A DNA stretch of 64,000 nucleotides, from positions 31,790,825-31,854,824 of the forward strand of contig NC_068974.1 of NCBI RefSeq assembly GCF_016808095.1. Direction: 5' to 3'. The stretch comes from Vigna angularis. Taxonomy: Eukaryota > Streptophyta > Magnoliopsida > Fabales > Fabaceae. The notes beneath the pieces are model-generated. The model saw only the letters and a list, made by a program, of their open reading frames with translations, had not been told where the DNA came from and made no database searches. The translations under genes were made by a program, and so were the position numbers. How positions within the stretch are numbered: position 1 is the first letter of the stretch; each line of letters opens with the position of its first letter. This document shows positions 11,791 to 22,944 of the stretch, piece by piece.

Positions 11791-12930
11791 TTTCTCACGT
11801 GACGTTAGATTTGTCTGAAAAATACTGTCTTTTAGGTAGAAAGATCGAATTCTCACTCCACAAGGAAATCTTTTTAGGGATATTAAATATTCATGTTCTT
11901 GTTAAATTATTTACGAATAAAAGTAATTTAATGATTAATGTTAGTGAGAGGTCAAAAATATAATTCTTTCAATTAAGATGAATTGTTTTTTATTATCATT
12001 TATAGAAAATTAATTAAAGAATTGAAAACATAATTTCTTTTACTGAAAACCACACCAAAACATATTGAAATTATAAAAAGGTATTTTGTTTTTTCAAATT
12101 TTTATATGAAAATATGAAGGATAATATCTGTGTTAAAGGTAGGTATAGAGTCACGGAACATTAGTTGTTCACATTAATTTATCCCTTCAGCTTGTACTAG
12201 GTAAAGTTTTGGCCAATTTATAATTGTGAGTTTACATAGATTTTCATGAGTAATGTGTATAGAATTAGAGCAAATGATGTAAGATAGTCTAAACAACTAT
12301 AATGAAGTTGCTTAAAATTTAAGCACATTAAATTAAAAATTTGTTCTCAATATTGTAGTTTTAAAGCAAAATTTTTAATATAATAATTATGTAATTTGTT
12401 GTCAAACTTATCTTCTTTGATATGTTTTGACTAATTCTTTGAGGGCAACAAATACGCTGATCATCATTCATGCAAGAAAATAAGTAAAATTAAACAAATA
12501 AAAATACTAACATTTTTCCACAAATAAACTTTTTGTGTTGAAAAACACTTTCATCACATCGTACTGTGTTCGGTCATAACATGGTATGTGGCATGAATGA
12601 ATAAAGTCTGTGCAACAAAGTCAATGACTGTTTTAAAGAGCTAGCATCTAGCACATAGTCCCTTAGCTTACTCTTTGAAAATTCATGCAACGTAGAATTT
12701 TCTGGGTTACAAAGTTTTGTCAACTGTAACATAAACCTCCAAAAGAAAGAAAAACAAATTACTTGGATTATAAATATATTCATATTCATACTCATTAATT
12801 TTACATTATTTAAAAATGAAAGTATAAGACAGTTTAAATATATTTTTTTTTATTTTTCTTTCGTTCTCTCAGGATATGTCTTTCAAAAATAAAACTGGCT
12901 GGAACGAAATTTCAGTCTTGGATAATACTT

Positions 12931-12933
<3 letters not shown>

Positions 12934-12975
<42 letters not shown>
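12934..12975. repeat. (AT)n microsatellite, about 42 bases
   Basis: Uninterrupted AT run, 0.1 kb left of the Mutator-like element. Confidence 0.95.
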
Positions 12976-12978
<3 letters not shown>

Positions 12979-13091
12979 AATTAACTATAACAATGTCATT
13001 CGTATAAACTTTAGATTAGAATAGATAAATTTATAAATTTAATTTGTGTTCACAAAATTTAATTATAAGATAATAAGATGTTATTATTTTA

Positions 13092-13645
13092 GGAAAATGA
13101 TACTTGAACAACCATTTTTGACAACATTTAGACACGCCACACGTGTCTAAATTTGAGTGGTCCACGTAGAAAATCAATTTGAAAATGAAATCTGACGTGG
13201 AAAGGAGGTGGGCAGGGTTTTCAGACGTGCCTTTCAAATTCAAATTTGAAATTCATTTTTGGAAGAATTGTAGAGAGAGAAGCGCGAAGGTTGAGAGGGA
13301 GAGTGTGACCTAGAGAGAGGCCGAGAGAGTTGGAGAAAGGGCATTCGAGAGAGAGAGAGGTCCGACGGAGTGCTTGCCGGAATGCCGCCGGACAACGTTG
13401 AAGGCCGTGTCGGAGCTATTCAACCCCTCTAGCCGGTTCCGATTCACGGTCGTCGCAGCTCCGACGTTGGCCAACGAAACGAAGGCGGCATCGTCTTCCC
13501 TCCAACCCAGCGAACTAGGGGCGCGTTCTGAGTCTCGATTCGTCCCACCTGCTTCCCTCCCTGTGCCGGACCTTTGCATTCACCGCCGGAGCATCGCCGG
13601 AGTGCCGCCGGAGTGTCGACTGTTCGGTGGACGAAAAAGAGGGGT
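13092..13645. repeat. Left terminal inverted repeat of Mutator-like element
   Basis: Imperfect inverted copy of 17190-17751. The outer part (first 60 bases) is AT-rich and contains a local palindrome around TTTAGACAC...GTGTCTAAA. The inner part is GC-rich. It has a 91-codon open frame on plus containing RFVPPASLPVPD and RRSIAGVPPECR, which matches the minus-strand frame in the other arm. The shared frame may simply follow from nucleotide identity. Confidence 0.85.
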
Positions 13646-13979
13646 TTAGGTTTAGGTTTCTTTCCCATTTGGGGAGGTTTAGGGTTTGGTTTCTTTCCCA
13701 TTTTCATGTATTGAACTGAGTCTCTTTGAAATTTTCTAGTTGAATCTGTTTCTCCACTCAAGTTTCTTATTCATTTTACGCTTTAACTGTTCATTGTACT
13801 GCAAGTTTTACTATTCATCATCTCTTTCACGCTGCCATGGTAGGATTTTATTGTTCATGCTTGCTTTCAGTCGCTGGTTCCATTCAAGTTTGTGTTTCTG
13901 GGTTTGCGTTTTATGCTTAAGTTTAATTTGTGCATGAACGTAAGGTCATACTACGCGTTTTATGGTTCCATTCAAACTT

Positions 13980-15190
13980 TGATGTTTCAGCCTAAGCGTT
14001 CGGTTTTGGTGTTTTAGACTGAGCGTTCGGTTTTGATGTTTTAGTAATTTAATATATTTATTTTAGACTGAGCGTTCGGTTGGGATGATGACGGCTGTGA
14101 CTCAAATATGGGTTCCTGGTGGTCCCGTGGAGGTGCAACCTGGTGGCTGATGAGTGAAGTGGTCACGGTATTTGGCGGGGGTCAGAGGTGGTGATTGAAG
14201 GATTATGCCGTGAAAATGGATAATGATGTTGGTGGTGGAGTTCGGTTTGAATATGCCCAGGTGACCTTGCTGGAGATTCCGTTTCATTTTTCCCTCCCTT
14301 TTTTCGAATAAGGTAATGATGCTGAAGGTAAGTGGGAGGCAGGGCGTTGCACGCGTTTGGGATGCCAGACGGAATCAGCAGGGGTTCCATCTGGGCGCAC
14401 GTGGAAGACAAGTGGAAGTGTTAGCCAGGAATATTCTCTGCTTCACCCCCCTTTTTTTAATCGCGAAACCCATATCGTCTGCAGCTTTCACATGGCAGAC
14501 ATTTTCCGCAGTCGATGGTGGGAATCTTCACTGACACATCAATTTAAAATGCAGCCAGTTTTGGACGTTCGGTCAATATGCAAACAAACGACCGTTCATA
14601 AAATAAACGAGCGCTCACAGTCTGAATCATACCGAACGCTCACAATCAGTAACACAGAACCAAGAGCGAGCGTTAAAAGCATATGCAATTTCGAGCGTTC
14701 GTTCGTTTTGGTTTAGTGATCGGGGCGTTCGTCCTTAAAGAGACCGAACGTTCAATCACACAGTACAAGACCGAACGTTCGTCCTTAAGCGCAACACCAT
14801 ACATGACGAACGATATCACAAAGAGACCGAACGCTCAATCACACAACCAAGACCAAACGTCCAGATGAAGAGCGAACGTTCATTAAAACAAAATAACCGA
14901 ACGCTCTCAGTTACTGAAGAACGAACGATAAACCTGCATGGCCGAACGGTAGAACGCTTAAGACTTAAACCAAAAATAAGACCGAACGGTGACCATGGAC
15001 GCCCGCCAAACTGAGAACAAAGCCATAACAAGAACGAACGCCACTAATACGTAAGTGACCGAACGTCTGGATAAAATCTCGAGTCGTCAAGACGAAGACC
15101 GAACGCTCGTCCTAAAACTGAGGCGAAGATGAACGAACGGTATGGGACGAGCGCTCAACAATTGGAGCGCTAGATGGGCGCTTGGGACGG
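13980..15190. repeat. CCGAACGTTC motif array inside Mutator-like element
   Basis: From about 14560 to 15190 the motif GACCGAACGTTC and variants (CGAACGCTC, GAGCGTTCG, CCGAACGGT) recur more than twenty times in both orientations. Three forerunners of the form GACTGAGCGTTCGGTT lie at 13990-14080. The 14090-14530 segment between them is unique and holds overlapping short frames of no recognised content. The array resembles those at 1795-2645 and 37880-40205, which lie in LTR contexts. This block may be a fragment of such an LTR acquired by the element. Confidence 0.75.
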
Positions 15191-15395
15191 ACGTCTTCTT
15201 TCCTTTTTTTTATTTTTTGTTATTATATATATATTTTTTGTATTTTTTTGATATTTATTTATTTTTTTTTTTATGAAAATAAATTTTATTTAATCAACCC
15301 GGACGAAATTGAGTGTTGACAACAACTATACTAAATAAAGAAAATTTCCATTGATATAGGAAGTTTGTCTTTAGACATTAGTCTTTCTTTGCACC

Positions 15396-15947
15396 TTAAC
15401 TTGGAGCAATGGATGAGTTACAATGTTGAGAAAGATAATGTTGGCATGAGGAATTAACAAGCTTCCTTAGTATGTCCTCTATTTTGTTGTCTTCAATGGG
15501 GTTCGGTGGAATGACCGATATGGACGAAGTGTTTATTCGGTTTGTTGGCGTTGGATACAAGCCTTCTACAAATGCATTGAGCTCAGTTTGTTTCAGATGA
15601 AGGACATCTGATGGATCCAATTGGGAATGCTGAAACCAAAAGAAGGTAAGGTGGATGAAAATGATGTTCAATGTAAACAATGTCCCATAAGAGCAAACAA
15701 AGCGTAATTGTATTTTGTGGTGAACAATTCAATTACATGAACTTAAAATGTTAAATTTTGATTGTCATCAATGATGGTGTAAAGAGCACATTAAAAAGGT
15801 TAATGAAAACACACCTGCCAATTAATTGGGAGACCCTTGGCGAGTTCAGTCATATCTGGCTATTGTTGGTTCTGCTTAATAGCATCTTGCGGTTTGCTAC
15901 CAGATTCTTTTGTTGCTTGTACTCTCTTGCGTTTGACCTTCCCTCGC
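15396..15947 (-). pseudogene. Captured gene fragment, two exon-like blocks, broken
   Basis: Two blocks on the minus strand look like exons with intact splice signals. The first is 15947-15815, after TGTTTCAG and before GTGTGT. The second is about 15629-15396, after GGTTTCAG. The first encodes RGKVKRKRVQATKES and later PDMTELAKGLPINWQ, but a TAG stop interrupts it between the two. The second encodes LDPSDVLHLKQTELNAFVEG and ends at a stop after 78 codons. The LAKGLPxxWQ ending resembles the start of a WW domain, but the following exon does not continue as one, so I do not assign a family. Retained introns imply capture from genomic DNA rather than from mRNA. Confidence 0.45.
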
Positions 15948-15964
15948 CTGAAACAATAAATCTA

Positions 15965-16525
15965 ATTATTTTCAGTATTTTCAGTTATGTCCTTTACTCG
16001 CTATTTTACTCATTACTCTTTCCACATAATTCCGAATGAATTGATTCTTGTTTTATTAGATTCCAGACTCAAAGATCTTTCTTTGGACACCAGACTCGTA
16101 ACTTTTAGACAACAGAGTCAATTGCAGTACAAATTTTAAGATCGACATTTTAATTACGTTTTTCAGTATTTTCAGCTATGACCTTTACTCACTATTTTAC
16201 TCATTACTCTCTTCACAGAATTCCAAATCAGATGATTCTTGTTTTGTTGGAATCTAGACTCAAATATCTTTCTATAGAGACAAGACTCGTAAATTTTAGA
16301 TTACAGAGTTAGCTGCAGTAAAACTTTTAAGACTAGTATTTTAATCACGTTTTTCTGTATTTTCAGCTATGACCTTTGATGATTGATTTTCTTATAACTC
16401 TCTCCACATAACTCCAAATGAGTTAATTCTTTTTGGGTTGGACAGTAGACTCAAAGATATCTCTAATGACTATAAATTCATAAATTTTAAAGCATTGAGC
16501 TAGTTATGATTACTTTTTCAAATTT
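15965..16525. repeat. Tandem triplication, unit about 187 bases
   Basis: Three diverged head-to-tail copies, each opening with TATTTTCAGCTATGACCTTT and containing AGACTCAAAGATATCTTTCT-like and GACTCGTAAATTTTAGA-like words. They begin near 15970, 16165 and 16350. The third copy is the most decayed. They lie inside the Mutator-like element beside the captured gene fragment. Confidence 0.8.
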
Positions 16526-17189
16526 TCGTAAGTGTGCACAAAATTTCTAGATACCAACATGGGTGGAGAAGCAACAATACCAACTTCCAAATATAGATTA
16601 CAGTTACATGATCTATTATTACTGCTATATAAACGGATGGATGGAGAGTTAATTAACGGATGCTACTAAACGAAGACACATCCTCAGACAATTTACAAAC
16701 GAAGACACATCCTCAGATAATTTGTTCATTTAGATGTGATTAAAACATGTAAGAACCGAAACAAAATTATCATTGTATCATGATTTGTCAACTCAAATTA
16801 ACAAAATAAATCCAAGAACGACAAAAATAGTTTTGGGTCTATTCAAGCAATTAAAGAACTTGATCTCAATACTCTATCAAATCTAATGAACATATATTCT
16901 AAGCATAGTTTATGAGAAATTCGTCCATAAAAGACAGCATATATTGCAACAAATTTATGTATTTCTACCATCCAATGAATCAGTAGAATTTAAGGAAGTT
17001 GGTTTACTGGAAAAAGAGATTTGCAAGTCCATAAAATATCATCAACTTAAATTAACAAGAACTTACAAAGCAAACATTGAATAAGCAAGAAAAGAGCTTG
17101 CAAAGATATCATGTTCTGAAGTTGGATCGTGAATAGGGTTCGCGAATAGTTCCACCGGTGGCACTAAATCTTCTACACAACTTCAACCC

Positions 17190-17751
17190 ACACTAAACCA
17201 TACCTTGAAAGGGTCCGGCGACACTTCGACGACACTCCGGCGATGCTCCGGCGGCCACCGCAAGGGTCCGGCACAGGGAAGGAAGCGGGTGGGAGGAATC
17301 GATACTCAAAATGCGCCCTTGGTTGGCTAGGCCGGAGGGAAGACGATGCCGTCTTCGATTCGTCTGCCGACGCCGGAGCTGCGGCGACCCGCAATCCGAA
17401 CTGCCTGGCTGGGTGGAAGACGACGGACACCGACGGCACTACGACGGCACTGGATGGAGCGAAAACGGCAACGACAACGTCTACGGGCGGCGGATATCCG
17501 GCGAGAGTTGTGGTGGCTGGCTCGAAGGTTCGAAGGTTCGGTGCTCCGTGAAATGTTCTCCACCTTCTCTCTCTGAAAACATTTCAATCTGAAATTTTCG
17601 AAATAACCCTACAATTTGAATTTGTCCCCAATTCTCTCATTACCACGTCATTCTTTCATTTTAAAAAACAATTCCACGTGCACCAGTCACATTTAGACAC
17701 GCGTCCAGTGTCTAAATGTTGTCAAAACAGGTTGTTCAAGTATCATTTTCC
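17190..17751. repeat. Right terminal inverted repeat of Mutator-like element
   Basis: Inverted partner of 13092-13645. It ends in GTATCATTTTCC. The GC-rich inner part carries an 88-codon minus-strand frame containing RFLPPASFPVPD and RRSIAGVSSKCR, aligned with the plus frame of the left arm. The arms are clearly diverged, so the insertion is not very recent. Confidence 0.85.
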
Positions 17752-17760
17752 ATTATTTTA

Positions 17761-20700
17761 TCATCCAATAAATTTTTGTACACACTTTACATCTTTTTTA
17801 TCTTTTATTTCTTTTTTTTAAATAAAAAGTTAACCTTTTTAATGATAAAAATATTTCTAAAATTAACTTGTCAAATGATGTATATAATATTGAAAGGACA
17901 TTTTTATAAAAATATAAAATTAAATAATAATAATGATACGAAAATAAACTCCAAATAACAAAATAGATACAACGAATAATAAACATCATTATAATATGAT
18001 CATTTTAAAAAAGAAAAATTAAATCTAATTTAATTTTGTAAAATTTATTTATAAAATAAGTTTAATATCGAACATATACTATAAATTATTTTGCTTTTAA
18101 TTAATATAATAATTTTGTCTAATTTACTTATATTCATTTTTATTTTGGTATTGGGTTGATGAGAGAGAAAGAAAGAAAGTAAGAGGAAACAGCGTCAAAG
18201 ATTTTCAACGTAGAAGTGAGGGAGAGTTTTCAATGTTGGTTTGAAAAATTGGGTTGAATGTGGAGAATAGCTGACATGAATTAGATGGGATAATAAAGAA
18301 GCTAGGTGATGCAGTGGAAAGTAGATAGATAACAAGCAATGACAAAGATTTTTCAAAATGAATGCAAATATTTTAAACAAAATAATAACACCATCATCAC
18401 CTTTGTGTTCACCTTTACTCCTACTTCTGACACGCAATTAAATTCACTTTAATGCTACTTTGCATCTGTCGATGATCTTCGATCTTCCCCACTCATGGAA
18501 ACACTGTGAAACAAGCATAGCTTCAACAAGCACCATATTTTAATTTTACTATTTTCGCATTTATGCTTCCATTCCAAATATATCCTTAACTTATTACTTT
18601 TGGATACGGGTCTCTTCAAGTAAACATTGTCACACTTTTTTAATCATAATAAAATAAGAATAATTAAAAATTATAAATAATTTTTTTTGTGGGATTTTAA
18701 CACTATTTTACCTTTTTAAAAATTATGCTTAATATTACAAAATTCCATCTCAATCATTGTAAAAATAAATTTACATTATCATACAAATAAATTCTATATT
18801 GAATAAAGTAAAAGATGACATGAAATTATATATACATCAAATAGGTAAGAACCCTTGTTCAAAGGTATAAACACTAACGTAGAAATGACATTTAACATCA
18901 CACGTATAACGTTTGACCACCAAAAATCCAACATAAAAAATGATCAGTGGCACCAAATGTCTTTTTAAACTCCAAAAACTCAGAATGTGAGCCTCACTTT
19001 CTTTGACGTTTTCGTTTGAGTTTTTGCTTTGTTCGCGTTCGCTAGTTACGCGTTTTCTCTCTTGTTGTGTTCATCTTATTCCTCTGTTTTCTCTCGTTCA
19101 CCATTAACGTTCATGTAAGTTTTCTTTCACTTTGTATTTTTTAAAATCATTTTACACCGATTATATTACGTTTGAAACCAATATCTTACTAGATTGTACC
19201 TATTGACAGATGATAACCATGATCACTTTTTGTAACTTCTGTTAGTTACTTTTTCTTAAGTTTTAATATTTATAATTTGATCATTCAACAAAAAAAAATA
19301 TTGTTTATGATCTTTACACAATAAATCTTTCATAACATATATGTCATTTAATCATAACTTAATTAATTAGATTACTTAATAAATTGACTAATAAACTATA
19401 ATAACTTGATACATTTAATAATTATTATATATATAGATAACCCAAATTGCTAAAAGTTATGTGTCACCTACAATTTAATTATTATTATTGTCTAATATCA
19501 CACATGAGTATATTCGATTGTTGAAGAATCTTGTATCACCTTACAAGTCAATAATATATAAATAGCACATTTCAAGCTGATAGTACATAAAGAGCATAAA
19601 AATTATAATTTTTAAAAATTAAGTTGGAATTAAAATTGAAGGATTTATAAGTATCTTAAAATAAGAATGAAACTTCATTCTCATTCTTTCTGTATTATTC
19701 TTATTCCATTTTCATCCAAAGTGTAAAGTTTGAACAATGAGTACGGTTGCGAAGAAGATTCAAAAAATGAATGCGAAGAACCAAGCTTTACATAAGCATT
19801 TTGGATGATTGTCTAAATTAAGAAATAATGAAAAAGAAAATCACCTGTGAGTTAAGGGCCCAGTTCAAGTTGGTTCGGAGGCTTGGTTGAAACAGCTAAC
19901 CATTCTCCTCTTAAGAAGGGAAGTGTGAGTAATTCCAAAGCAAATGTTAATAAATATATGCAATAAAGGAAGCCGATTGATGAAGATGATGATGATTCAG
20001 CTAAAGCCTTAAGGAACGGATATATATGATGCTCCATGGCTGTGCCCGCGAAAATTTAAAAAGGAAATGTTTTTGAAGTGTTATGAGCAGAAGATTGTGA
20101 TAGGGTAGGTGGTGGTGAGTGCGTAGAAAGAATAACATAACATTTAAATGGTAGGAAAATTTAACTGCTAAACAATGTATTTTTGTCTCTCAGGGGGCAA
20201 CATGAATTAATATAAATTAGTTTTGGGAGTGTGGTGGGGTAGAGAAAGGCTATATGCAGTGCATTAATGGGTAAAAATAAGTCAATCATGCAGAGGAAGC
20301 AATAATACAGGTACCATAATCTACCTCTCTGCATTAGTCTTCCTTAGCTTTAAATGCCCAATAATCAACTAACAAAAAAAAAATATATATATATATATAT
20401 ATATTTAAAAAATTTATTTAACCGATATTAAAACGTCGGTTAATTAGCATTAGTTAAGATTTTTTTATTTGCTTATTTATTTTTATTTAAGTTAACCGCC
20501 TTTCGCTTAAAGATTTTTTAATTTTTTTTAGTTTATTTTTTTATTTAATAATTATAATAATAATAATACATATTAAAAAGTTACAAAATAAAATGTAACT
20601 ATTTTAAATTAAAATATTATTTACTTAAAAAACATATAACAAAATTAAAAGGAAAATAAAAAAAGATATGTTAAAAATACGGTCAACATTGAATAATTCA

Positions 20701-20954
20701 AATAGAATATGTAAAGGTGTGATAATAATCACATATAGTATAATTGGATTTATTAGGGTATAACATGTCAATGATTGGATTTGGATTATTTAAGTAATGT
20801 ATTATATGTGTTTCAGTATGCTTGCATGGGTATGTGATGCTTGAACGCATGTATGATGCGCTAAGTATGCTTCCATGTGATCTAGGGTTGATGTATGTAT
20901 GTTTGAATGTTTGAATCAAGTCCACGATGTGTTTCGATTCGACAATAATCAATT
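17761..20954. other. Intergenic DNA
   Basis: Mostly AT-rich. An 18960-19125 segment of CT-rich sequence ending ATGTAAGTTTTC looks like a 5' untranslated exon with a good splice donor, but no coding continuation was found. A 61-codon hydrophobic frame on the minus strand at 19852-20037 is unsupported. Segment 20400-20700 is low complexity. No gene is called. Confidence 0.4.
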
Positions 20955-21539
20955 ATCCACTAGTGCAGTCAAGAGATATGACAACGGTTGTTTTTGTCTA
21001 TAGGTAACGGTTCAGGAACCGATGCATATACGAGCGAGGTAAAAAGTCTAACCCTTTTTGCCTCGGTTGTGGACCGAAACAAAAGGAGTAGGATTTTGCC
21101 TCGGTTCTCTTTTGAACCGAGGTAATATCTTGGGAAATTCAATAAAAAAAAGATGTTATTGTGACACTTACATTCATCCTATAAAGCAAAGTCCTTCTTT
21201 TAGTGCTCTACTTTAGATCTTAAATAAATTAATATAACATATAAAAGAGAACTGTAACAATGAAACAATAAAACATGTAAAGAATAGGTGTCTCCTTTGT
21301 AATTTTGGAATATGGAGATGAAATCACCCATCTAAAATTTGTCAGTTTCCACTGAAATAAGATTAGTTTAGATTGAAAATATGTTTGAGTAGTGCAATAA
21401 TCATCAATATCAAATGTTGCCAACCTCTTCAAACAGAAGAAACAAGGGATAATCTTTTCAATCAAGACATCAGACAACTCACCAAGATGCAAAAGATATC
21501 CTCCTAGACTATCACGACTCATCACAAAATGGCATTGCC

Positions 21540-21775
21540 CTATTTATGTGAAGTACAAATGGCAAGAAAAATGTCACAAAGATGTCCATCAGCTTCCTTA
21601 CCCACAAGCTTCATCTCCAAAGCTTCATCTCCCTCAACTGTTTCTCTGCCTCAATTCCATGACCAACACAAATGTACATAGCAAGGAGTCTCTCATGAAC
21701 CACTCCATATAGTGATGGGTCGCCATCTTGTATTAGCCAATTGGACAACCGCACTCCATCGACCAGTAGAAAACT
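21540..21775 (-). pseudogene. PPR gene fragment carried by the CACTA element
   Basis: After an intact-looking splice acceptor (TTTTTTTCAG), the minus strand encodes DGVRLSNWLIQDGDPSLYGV, then HERLLAMYICVG and EAEKQLREMKL. This is the helix-turn-helix style of plant pentatricopeptide repeat proteins, which bind organellar RNA. The reading frame is then broken by a 14-base direct duplication of GAGATGAAGCTTTG. In another frame it continues as KEADGHLCDIFLAICTSHK and hits TAG at 21540. The fragment cannot make a functional PPR protein. I recall a chloroplast PPR subfamily with this wording but cannot name the donor gene with certainty. The retained acceptor indicates capture of genomic DNA. Confidence 0.7.
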
Positions 21776-22039
21776 CTGAAAAAAATTGAACAATATTTTC
21801 AATGGTGTTGGTGATGCCTACAACCACAAAACGACAACGATCAAACCCAAAACAATTGATAAAGAAAGAACGAACCCGACCCAGGTGGGTCTCCTCCTAG
21901 GGCACGAACCCAGGCCAGAGGTGCGGCGGAACGAACTTGTCGAACTTGGGGGAGAAGAGGGCATGTCCTTGTTGTCGTGATTGATGACAGGGAGAGACGA
22001 GAGAAAGGAAGCGGTGCCAGTTCGACAAGGGGGCGAAGC

Positions 22040-22350
22040 GAGATCGCATCCGATGGAGGAGCGAGATCGCGTCCGGTGGCGGAGCCAGATCGCGTCCGAT
22101 GGTAGAGCGAGATCATGTCTAGATCGCGTCTGGTGGCGGAGCGAGATCGTGTCCAGATTGCGTCTGGTGGCGTTGCGAGTTCGCGTCCAGATCGCGTCCG
22201 GTGGCGGAGCGAGATCGTGTCCAGATCACGTCCGGTGGTGGAGAAAGATCGCGTCCGATGGTGGATCGATATCGTGTCCATATCGCGTCTGGTGCCGGAG
22301 CGAAATCGCGTCCAGATCGCTTCTGGTGGCGGAGCGAGATCGCGTCCGGT
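22040..22350. repeat. GC-rich minisatellite in the CACTA element
   Basis: About a dozen imperfect copies of GAGATCGCGTCCGGTGGCG and AGATCGTGTCCAGATCGCG, giving units of 18 and 36 bases. Because the unit length is divisible by three it stays open in several frames on both strands. This produces long arginine-rich frames (up to 230 codons) that are repeat artefacts rather than genes. Confidence 0.85.
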
Positions 22351-22944
22351 GGTGGTTCTGGTTGGTCTTGGGTTTGATGGATCATATGGGGTGGCGATTG
22401 GTGGTGGGGTTAGGGTTGCGGGGTGGGAGGCGTGACAGGTTTGGGGGTGGGACGGGTCAAGACGAGGATGCGACCATGGGCTTTGGGGGCAGAGACGGAG
22501 GAATAGGCTTCCGCGGGAGCAGGTTGGATGCAACCATGGGCTTTGGGCGACGATAACGGAGCGGCAGAAGAAGAACTACGCGGGAGTAGAGGAAGAAGAA
22601 CTGCGCATAGCAGAGGAAGAAGAACTGGAGATTAGGGTACTTCACTTCATGGTTGAAGATAAAAAACTAATACTGACTCGGTTCTTTACTAAACTCGATG
22701 TCTATACTCTCACTCTATTGTCTCTGTCTAATTGAACCGATGTTGTAGGTCAATTTGAAAAAGTATTACGCCTCGTTTTGATCATTAACCGAGGTAATTT
22801 GGCTTTTATGCCTCGGTTCAAGGGGAACCGAGGCCTATAAGTTCATTTAAATTGCAAAAATGCCACCGCCTTTTTATATACTTCGGTTTTCTGAAAACCG
22901 AGACGTATTACCCACCTTCTTTTCCGCGTTTTGCACTAGTGATC

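Larger units (their letters stand above)
13092..17751. mobile_element. Mutator-like element, long TIRs, 9-bp target duplication
   Basis: The element starts GGAAAATGATACTTGAACAACC at 13092 and ends with the inverted copy at 17751. It is flanked by the identical nonamer ATTATTTTA (13083-13091 and 17752-17760). A 9-base target duplication with TIRs of several hundred bases is diagnostic of Mutator-like elements. No MURA-type transposase is visible, so the 4.66-kb element is non-autonomous. Its cargo includes a CCGAACG array, a tandem triplication and a broken gene fragment (see the separate entries). The cargo makes it a candidate Pack-MULE. Confidence 0.92.
20958..22941. mobile_element. CACTA (EnSpm/CMC) element, non-autonomous, ATC target duplication
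   Basis: The termini are CACTAGTGCA at 20958 and its inverted copy TGCACTAGTG ending at 22941. Both are flanked by ATC (20955-20957 and 22942-22944), the 3-base target duplication expected for CACTA elements. Subterminal zones (21005-21125 and 22680-22915) carry many copies of CCTCGGTT and AACCGAGG in both orientations, as is typical for transposase-binding regions in this superfamily. No transposase is present in the 1984 bases. Cargo: a PPR gene fragment and a GC-rich minisatellite (separate entries). Confidence 0.92.

Noticed and set aside
19852..20037. 61-codon hydrophobic minus-strand frame starting MEHHIYPF.
   Set aside because: No family recognised, no second exon, and no conservation evidence. 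It is left as uncertain rather than called.
21841..22556. Long open frames (up to 230 codons) on both strands.
   Set aside because: They come from an 18/36-base GC-rich minisatellite whose period is divisible by three. No domain or start context supports a gene.
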